Shown in pieces: positions 6,787 to 11,012 of a stretch of 11,012 nt of DNA (positions within the stretch are counted from its first letter, which is position 1; the number at the start of each line of letters is the position of its first letter). The stretch comes from UBA2982 sp040081395 (GTDB lineage Bacteria > Gemmatimonadota > Gemmatimonadetes > Longimicrobiales > Gaopeijiaceae): contig JBEBGN010000102.1 of the NCBI GenBank assembly GCA_040081395.1, forward strand, positions 1-11,012, given 5' to 3'. A model generated the notes under the pieces. It had not been told where the DNA came from and did not search any database. It saw nothing but the letters and a program-made list of their open reading frames with translations. A program made the position numbers and the translations under genes.

Positions 6787-7680
6787 CTACGACCGCACCA
6801 CAATCAGGTAGCGGCTGTTGGCCCAGAACTGCTGCGGGTCGACGATGCTCAGCGCGTCGCCCACCACGCGGCCCCGCTCGTCCAGGGGCGAGCCTACCGC
6901 GGCCAGATCCTGAGGGCTCACCACCATCCAGGTCGCGTCGGCTTCCTCGTCGGGGAGCGCGATGCTCCTCACGGTACGGAGGTCGGCGGCCGTGAACATC
7001 GACCGGTCCGGCGTACGGGAGGGCACGAGCGTCTTGCCCCGCTTGCCGAAGATGAAGAGCACGCGGCTCCCACCCTCTTCGCGGATCACACCTCGCTCGA
7101 GCAGCTCCTCCTTCGTGCCGACGACATACCAGACCGTATTGGCGTCGTCCGTCATCTCTTCGACGGTCTGGACCAGCCGCTCATTCAACTCGCCCTGCCG
7201 CGCCGTCTCGGCCTCCAGACCGGAGATGGCAGCTTCGAGCGAGGCGACCCGCTGGCGTTGGCCTTCGAGGGCCGCCTGTTCCTCGGCAATCGAACTCTCG
7301 AGGACGGCGATCCGTTGCACTTGGGTCGCTGAGGTGGCGTTGACCGAGCGTAGCCGCGTCTGAGCGGCGGTGAGCTGCTCCTCGACCTCGCTGACATGCG
7401 CCACCAGTTGTCCCACCGTGGCCGGCGCCGACGGCCGCTCGGCCTCCTGCGAGGCGGGGGCGCGGATCATGGTAAGACGCGACAGCTCGGCCTCGATCTG
7501 GCTCATCTCGGCCTGGAGCCGCGTGACCTCGCCTTGCAGCCGCGCCTTTTCGGCGAGGACGGTCGGCAGCTCGGCGAGCTGCTGCTGCTGCTCCAGCTCC
7601 TCCGGCGTCGGCGCACATGCGGCCATCAACGCCCCCACCACCACCCACGTTCCCGTGAACTTCGCCCTGCCTCGCATCAT
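6787..7680 (-). CDS. Coiled-coil lipoprotein with a C-terminal globular domain
   Basis: The 297-residue protein begins with a lipoprotein signal whose lipobox ends at C22 (LMAAC), so the mature protein should be lipid-anchored to the inner or outer membrane. Residues from about 26 to 180 are rich in Glu, Gln, Leu and Ala with heptad-like spacing, interrupted near 75-90 by a Pro/Ala-rich break, and should form a long coiled coil. After it, DDANTVWYVVGTKEELLERGVI (179-200, starting DDANTVWY) opens a globular domain. It resembles the C-terminal domain of coiled-coil lipoproteins seen in Bacteroidota and relatives, including some called Cbp1-like adhesins; that link is from memory and tentative. 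The biochemical role is unknown; surface attachment or envelope spacing would fit. The ATG at 7680 or the next codon at 7677 follows GAGGGAG. The transcript ends at the hairpin at 6727-6771. Confidence 0.8.
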   Translation of the reverse strand: MMRGRAKFTGTWVVVGALMAACAPTPEELEQQQQLAELPTVLAEKARLQGEVTRLQAEMSQIEAELSRLTMIRAPASQEAERPSAPATVGQLVAHVSEVEEQLTAAQTRLRSVNATSATQVQRIAVLESSIAEEQAALEGQRQRVASLEAAISGLEAETARQGELNERLVQTVEEMTDDANTVWYVVGTKEELLERGVIREEGGSRVLFIFGKRGKTLVPSRTPDRSMFTAADLRTVRSIALPDEEADATWMVVSPQDLAAVGSPLDERGRVVGDALSIVDPQQFWANSRYLIVVRS

Positions 7681-7837
7681 GAACTCCCTCGGTCGCCTGC
7701 TGTGATTCCGCGTCCCTTCCCTTTGCCGTGGATCCTCGAGCAGGAGCGGTGGATCACCGAATGAGGGGGGACCTGTCGCCCCATACGATGCGCAAGAAGC
7801 GTACCGTTCGCCCCACGCGAGGGCGGCGGATACGCGA

Positions 7838-7871
7838 GGACCCTTCGCTGCCCGAGGGCGGCGAAGGGTCC
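7838..7871 (-). terminator. Hairpin downstream of the SWIB gene
   Basis: An 11-bp perfect stem (7838-7848 with 7861-7871) continues inward through one T-G pair and three more G-C pairs to a small CGAG-type loop. It lies 20 bases after the SWIB stop codon and is the only strong structure in the 210-base gap before the coiled-coil lipoprotein gene. No U-tract follows on either strand. The inner wobble is of U-G type on the plus strand, so the strand call rests on position alone. Confidence 0.6.
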
Positions 7872-7890
7872 ACGCACCCCACGAGCCAGC

Positions 7891-8154
7891 CTACTTCAGG
7901 TGCTTGCTGACGAGCTTCGTCATCTCGAACATGCTCACGGCCTTCGTGCCGCCGAAGACCGCCGCCAGCTTCGCGTCGGGATTGATCATGCGCTTGTTCT
8001 TCGGGTCCTGCAGCCCATGCTTCTTGATGTAGACCCAGAGGTTCGAGGTCACCTCGGTCCTTGGCATCGGCTTGCTGCCGACAACCTCGGCAAGGGCCGC
8101 GTCGGGCGTCATCGGCTTCATGAAGGCGGCATTCGGCTTGCGCTTAGCGGGCAT
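7891..8154 (-). CDS. Stand-alone SWIB/MDM2-domain protein
   Basis: The 87-residue protein has a short basic N-terminus (MPAKRK) and then one SWIB domain (about 11-87). Recognisable blocks are FMKPMTPDAALAEVVG, the SNLWVYIKKHGLQDP helix (38-51), KRMINPDAKLAAVFG (54-68), and a final SMFEMTKLVSKHL. SWIB is the fold found in eukaryotic SWI/SNF complex subunits and MDM2. Bacterial versions occur alone, or fused to topoisomerase I in Chlamydiae, and are suspected to bind DNA or nucleoid proteins, but their function is not settled. This protein is complete without any fusion. The ATG at 8154 is preceded by GGGGGAG at a spacing of 7 bases. An unknown helical protein gene lies 53 bases upstream on the same strand, so the two probably form an operon. 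Confidence 0.95.
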   Translation of the reverse strand: MPAKRKPNAAFMKPMTPDAALAEVVGSKPMPRTEVTSNLWVYIKKHGLQDPKNKRMINPDAKLAAVFGGTKAVSMFEMTKLVSKHLK

Positions 8155-8207
8155 TGTGGCTCCCCCAGGGTGAGCGAGTGGTGCGGTCGAGTGATCCTGC
8201 AGGTAAT

Positions 8208-8861
8208 CTACGAAAGGTTGGCGATGACTTCGCCGAGCAACTCACGTGTCGACCGGGCGAAGTCGGGGAGACGCTGCTTCATGGCACGCAGACGCGCCCG
8301 GCGCTCGTCCAGGTCGATGACCATAAGGTCCGTGAGTTTGCTTCGGCTTTCGATGCTCTTCTGCAACGCGACAGCCGCGGCGAGCGCCTCACGCGGATCG
8401 TTCAGGGTGCTCAGGGCTGTCTTGGTGATCAGGCGCTGGAACGGATCACGGGCCGTGTAGCTGTACGTGATCTCGGCGGGATAGACGGTGTTCGCGTTCT
8501 CCGCCAATTCGCGGGTGCGGGTCGCGGCCTCCTCCAGTCGGGAGATCTCGGTCTCCTTCATCCCGCGTTCCGCCGCGAGCTCTTGCTCCAAGGAGTCCAC
8601 GCCATGGCTGGCCAAGGCCACCACATCGAGCGTGACCTCCGTGACCGGATCCTCACTGCTCGCGCGGGTCTCTGACCACCCCAGCGCGTCGCCCGCAATG
8701 GCCAGGGCCCGCCGTAGCTCCTCTTTCTGCCGGTGCGTCAGCGGGTTGTCCTGCACGGCGAGCGCCAACCCGGCCAACTGTCGACACACCTCGAGAATCT
8801 CGGGCGAGTTCGGCAGTCCGCCGCCGAGGGCCCTCTTTCTCTTGGCCGCAGAACCCAGCAT
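8208..8861 (-). CDS. Uncharacterised helical protein upstream of SWIB
   Basis: I do not recognise this 217-residue protein. It has no signal peptide or membrane segment, so it should be cytoplasmic. It starts with a basic patch (K7-R-K-R10), is charged and Leu/Ala-rich throughout, and has a heptad-like stretch at about 88-122 that could form a coiled coil. Between about 127 and 150 a less helical segment (PAEITYSYTARDPFQRL) may be a small beta element. A second charged helical region (about 170-215) ends the protein. The ATG at 8861 has GGGAG 8 bases upstream, and codon use matches the neighbours, supporting a real gene. Its position just before the SWIB gene hints at a shared job, perhaps nucleoid-related; that is inference. 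Confidence 0.7.
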   Translation of the reverse strand: MLGSAAKRKRALGGGLPNSPEILEVCRQLAGLALAVQDNPLTHRQKEELRRALAIAGDALGWSETRASSEDPVTEVTLDVVALASHGVDSLEQELAAERGMKETEISRLEEAATRTRELAENANTVYPAEITYSYTARDPFQRLITKTALSTLNDPREALAAAVALQKSIESRSKLTDLMVIDLDERRARLRAMKQRLPDFARSTRELLGEVIANLS

Positions 8862-8966
8862 GGAAGGCTCTCCCGAGCAAACGAGTGATGGCGCCTCGGC
8901 TCGGAGGATCCGCTATCCGGGCCCACAATAGTAACGGCGGCGCCCTCATTCCCTGTAGGTGCGGGG

Positions 8967-8993
8967 CTGCAAACCCGGCTCCGGCACTTGCAG
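8967..8993 (-). terminator. Weak hairpin after tRNA-Ala
   Basis: CTGCAA (8967-8972) and TTGCAG (8988-8993) are inverted repeats. On the minus-strand RNA they extend inward by two G-U wobbles and, past one bulge, two G-C pairs. It begins 13 bases after the tRNA 3' end and could be a trailer structure or weak terminator. No U-tract follows. Confidence 0.25.
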
Positions 8994-9006
8994 GACCCTT
9001 CCACCA

Positions 9007-9079
9007 TGGAGCCAGACGGGATCGAACCGTCGACCTCCTGCTTGCAAAGCAGGCGCTCTCCCAGCTGAGCTATGGCCCC
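9007..9079 (-). tRNA. tRNA-Ala (anticodon UGC)
   Basis: The minus strand gives a complete 73-base cloverleaf. The acceptor stem is GGGGCCA paired with TGGCTCC (one G-T pair). The D-arm is AGCTCAGCTGGGAGAGC, and the anticodon stem CCTGC/GCAGG surrounds the 7-base loop TTTGCAA with anticodon TGC (plus-strand bases 9044-9046). The T-arm contains GGTTCGATCC. The discriminator base is A at 9007 and the 3' CCA is not encoded, since TGG follows. It reads GCA and, by wobble, other alanine codons. It stands alone here, without the rRNA operon in which this tRNA is often found. Confidence 0.97.
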
Positions 9080-9090
9080 TGAACGGGTGG

Positions 9091-9096
9091 AAATTA
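9091..9096 (-). promoter_or_regulatory. Possible -10 element for tRNA-Ala
   Basis: TAATTT on the minus strand lies 11 bases before the tRNA 5' end, in the only AT-rich patch of an otherwise GC-rich gap. No good -35 hexamer is visible at 16 to 18 bases upstream of it. It is a weak candidate. Confidence 0.3.
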
Positions 9097-9152
9097 GTCC
9101 AAGGGACCAACTTCGAGGAAGCGCGGCGGGGGCGATGCCATGTCCAAGACAG

Positions 9153-9186
9153 AAGCGGCGGGCCCGATCTTTCGGACCCGCCGCCT
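9153..9186 (-). terminator. Rho-independent terminator of the DUF5666-repeat gene
   Basis: Arms 9153-9166 and 9173-9186 flank a 6-base loop. On the plus strand two positions are mismatched (9163/9176 and 9154/9185). On the minus strand both become G-U wobbles, giving 14 continuous pairs. On the minus strand the stem runs directly into TTCTGTCTT, a T-rich tract. The stop codon of the large lipoprotein gene is 45 bases upstream. This is the best intrinsic terminator in the window. Confidence 0.85.
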
Positions 9187-9231
9187 AGTGGTCTTCGCCG
9201 TCACCCGGCCGGGTGCGCTCGACCCCGCCCC

Positions 9232-10971
9232 TTACGGAGTCTGCTCGAACTGCACGGCGATCACTTCGTACTGGTCGACCTCACCCGGGATGGTGTAGCG
9301 ACCCAGGATGAACCCGGTGCCCCGCGCGCGCACCTGGCCACCCGAAGCGAGCACGGCGTCGACTGCGGCCAGGTCGGTGGGACCGGCGCCGACGGCCGTG
9401 ATCACGGTCGTCTGAGTGAGGAGGGCGAACGAGCCTCCCGCGAGGATGAGTCCACCGCTGCCCGGGTCGATCGCAATCACGTCGAGGTCGAAGGTTCTGA
9501 CCTGCGCGGCCAACACGATCTGGACCGCCTGCACCTGCTGGTTCGCGTCCAAGAGGCCCTGGGCGCGCACCTCGACGCGGCGGTTCTGGTCGAGAGCGTT
9601 GATGAGTTCTTGGATGGTCGCTGGGCTGCTCGCGTCGGCCGCGACGACCTGCGTCGCGCTCGTCACGAGCACGGTCGTGCCGCCGACGAGTACCACCGAC
9701 CCGTCGGACGCGACGAAGTCGGCGTTACCCACGGTGATGGGCATCGGCTGTGAAGCCGGCGCCTCGCCCTCGAGCTCCACGCGCAGCGCTTCCACGACCA
9801 GCGGTTGCTCCTCGACCAGCTTGCCACGGCCGCGCGCGATCACCTCGCGTCCGTTCTGGAGCGCCTGCTCGAGCTCGTCCAGCGTAGCGGGGCTGTGCTC
9901 GTCCGCTCCGACCAGCTCGGTGAAGGAACGCACGCGCACCAGCGTGCCGTTCGCGAGCGCCGCGAGCATCCCTACATCACCAGGACGCAGGTCGGTCACT
10001 ACGCCCTCGAACTCCACGATGACCGGCTCGCTCTCGGCAACCTCGACCTTGAGGGCCACTCGGAGCGCCATCAGCCGCCCGTTTTGCTCCTGCGCCACAC
10101 CGAGCCCACGCGCATGGACCAAGTTGCCTTGCTCCAGCGCTTCGGCGGCGGCACGCAGTGTACGCGCGTAGCCACGGCGGCGAACGATGTCCGTCCGACC
10201 AGTGACGCGCACCGTTACGCCCTCGGTCAACTCGAGCGTGCGCGCGTCGAAATCGATCCCGACGACGCTACCCTCGAACCCGACCACGCGCGCGAAATCA
10301 TGGCGGTGGCGCGTAGCGTTGGTGGTGCCGTCCCGCATGCGCATGCGCAAGTGACTGCCAAGCACCTTCAGCCAGGCGTCCGGTTCACCCGCGGACGGGT
10401 TCGAGACCCGCTCCACGTTGCCGTGACCCACCTTCACGCGAAGCGCCGGCGTTCCGTCTCCGCCGACCACAACATCACCCGCCACGAACGTCTCGTCCTC
10501 GGGTCCCTGCGGAGCCTCCGGCGCAGCACGCTCGACGACCACGGGTGGGCGGCGGCCCGCCGACAGCTCCTCGCGCATGCGCTGCGTGAAGACCTCGCGG
10601 CTGACGGCATCGTCGCCGACCCAGAAACGGGTCTGGGCGCCCACCGTCACCTCGACGTCGCCCAAGAGGAGGCCCAGCCGGCCATGCTCCGCGTCGAACG
10701 ACGCCACGCGGCTCTGAATCCTCTCGTCGGCGGAGAACGCTTCGGTGCGCACGCCGACTTCGCCGACGGTGTGACCATCGTCCAGGAGCACGAGCTCGAA
10801 TTCGGCACCGGCTTCCGCGACCGCCTCCAGACCGGCGGCGTCGAGAGCCTCGACGAACGGCTCACCGATCTCCTCGTCGAGCATCAAGGCGGGAGCCTGG
10901 ACATCCGTGACGCCGCAAGCGGCGATCAGCGGAAGCAGACCCACGAGCCAACCCCTCATCAGCGTGCGCAT
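9232..10971 (-). CDS. Large lipoprotein of tandem DUF5666-like repeats
   Basis: The 579-residue protein has a lipoprotein signal with the lipobox ending at C19 (LIAAC). From about 229 to the end it consists of four tandem units of roughly 80 to 85 residues (about 229-310, 318-402, 411-490, 493-577). Each unit starts with a beta-rich F-G-V-V-type stretch and passes through a V-T-x-x-T-x-V core. A helix of the type L-x-A-x-x-x-G and V-x-A-R-G follows, and each ends in an A-x-x-V-x-L-type strand. This matches my memory of DUF5666, an uncharacterised domain of exported bacterial proteins. A more diverged unit may lie at about 85-135, before a Pro-rich stretch near 142-160. The role is unknown; a small beta-barrel, extracytoplasmic binding protein is plausible. 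The ATG at 10971 has GAGGAG 8 bases upstream. The transcript ends at the hairpin at 9153-9186. Confidence 0.88.
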   Translation of the reverse strand: MRTLMRGWLVGLLPLIAACGVTDVQAPALMLDEEIGEPFVEALDAAGLEAVAEAGAEFELVLLDDGHTVGEVGVRTEAFSADERIQSRVASFDAEHGRLGLLLGDVEVTVGAQTRFWVGDDAVSREVFTQRMREELSAGRRPPVVVERAAPEAPQGPEDETFVAGDVVVGGDGTPALRVKVGHGNVERVSNPSAGEPDAWLKVLGSHLRMRMRDGTTNATRHRHDFARVVGFEGSVVGIDFDARTLELTEGVTVRVTGRTDIVRRRGYARTLRAAAEALEQGNLVHARGLGVAQEQNGRLMALRVALKVEVAESEPVIVEFEGVVTDLRPGDVGMLAALANGTLVRVRSFTELVGADEHSPATLDELEQALQNGREVIARGRGKLVEEQPLVVEALRVELEGEAPASQPMPITVGNADFVASDGSVVLVGGTTVLVTSATQVVAADASSPATIQELINALDQNRRVEVRAQGLLDANQQVQAVQIVLAAQVRTFDLDVIAIDPGSGGLILAGGSFALLTQTTVITAVGAGPTDLAAVDAVLASGGQVRARGTGFILGRYTIPGEVDQYEVIAVQFEQTP

Positions 10972-11005
10972 GACTTTCTCTCCTCAACTCGATTTTTTGC
11001 CGCAC

Positions 11006-11012
11006 GGGGGGG
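11006..11012. other. G-run at the window end
   Basis: The last seven bases are all G, just beyond the upstream region of the DUF5666-repeat gene. A homopolymer G end is a known artefact of two-colour Illumina reads at contig tips, but a natural G-run is possible. Confidence 0.5.

Noticed and set aside
7819..7863. Direct repeat of GAGGGCGGCG at 7819-7828 and 7854-7863
   Set aside because: Short GC-rich repeats are expected by chance at this base composition, and the second copy is part of the hairpin stem.
9007..9079. tRNA-Ala as an integration site for a mobile element
   Set aside because: No integrase gene and no evident direct repeat of the tRNA 3' end are visible in the window.
8885..9753. 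Plus-strand reading frames across the tRNA, one of about 264 residues and one of 65 residues
   Set aside because: Both read the antisense of tRNA-Ala (the peptides around NRRPPACKAG and RTVDLLLAKQAL are familiar spurious translations of this tRNA), and the longer one then runs antisense through the DUF5666-repeat gene.
1..11012. CRISPR array, insertion sequence, toxin-antitoxin or phage-defence system
   Set aside because: No regularly spaced repeats, transposase, or known defence-protein motifs were seen; the genes are mostly envelope, transport and housekeeping functions.

Overview
The window is a GC-rich, densely packed bacterial chromosomal segment. I see eleven protein genes I can support, one tRNA, and four hairpins that look like transcript ends (three convincing). 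Several things suggest a free-living, didermic, GC-rich lineage: twin-arginine and lipoprotein signals, a NosR/NirI-like membrane flavo-iron-sulfur protein, a stand-alone SWIB protein, and a lipoprotein built from DUF5666-like repeats. My best guess is Gemmatimonadota or a neighbouring phylum from an environmental metagenome; this is inference only, because no phylogenetic marker protein is present. The first bases form a perfect inverted repeat starting at base 1, and the last seven bases are all G, so the window may be a whole assembled contig with artefact-prone ends.

Left part (1-1461): an inverted repeat, an orphan single-domain response regulator (+), a small Tat-signal membrane protein (-), and a secreted rhodanese (+). 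Packing is extreme: convergent stops 3 bp apart, divergent starts 24 bp apart, and a second convergent pair whose two stop codons share one CTAG.

Centre (1458-6718): a minus-strand run of an MFS exporter, a secreted alpha/beta hydrolase and a NosR/NirI-like protein (FMN-binding domain, membrane core with two CxxxCP motifs, two C-terminal 4Fe-4S motifs). The last two are tightly coupled: the hydrolase stop codon lies inside the ribosome-binding site of the NosR-like gene. An exported M15-type zinc peptidase is divergent from the MFS gene.

Right part (6719-11012), all on the minus strand: a coiled-coil lipoprotein, a SWIB protein with an uncharacterised helical protein upstream in a likely two-gene operon, tRNA-Ala(UGC), and a large DUF5666-repeat lipoprotein. 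Hairpins follow the lipoprotein, SWIB and DUF5666 genes. Two of them carry mismatches that become G-U wobbles only in the minus-strand RNA, which assigns them to the minus-strand genes.

Seven of the eleven proteins carry export or lipoprotein signals and an eighth is an integral membrane transporter, so this is mainly a cell-envelope region. I see no CRISPR array, transposase, integrase, phage gene or recognisable defence system. The most interesting items are the NosR-like protein with a degenerate flavinylation motif and no nos genes nearby, the SWIB/unknown pair, and the transcript-end hairpins.
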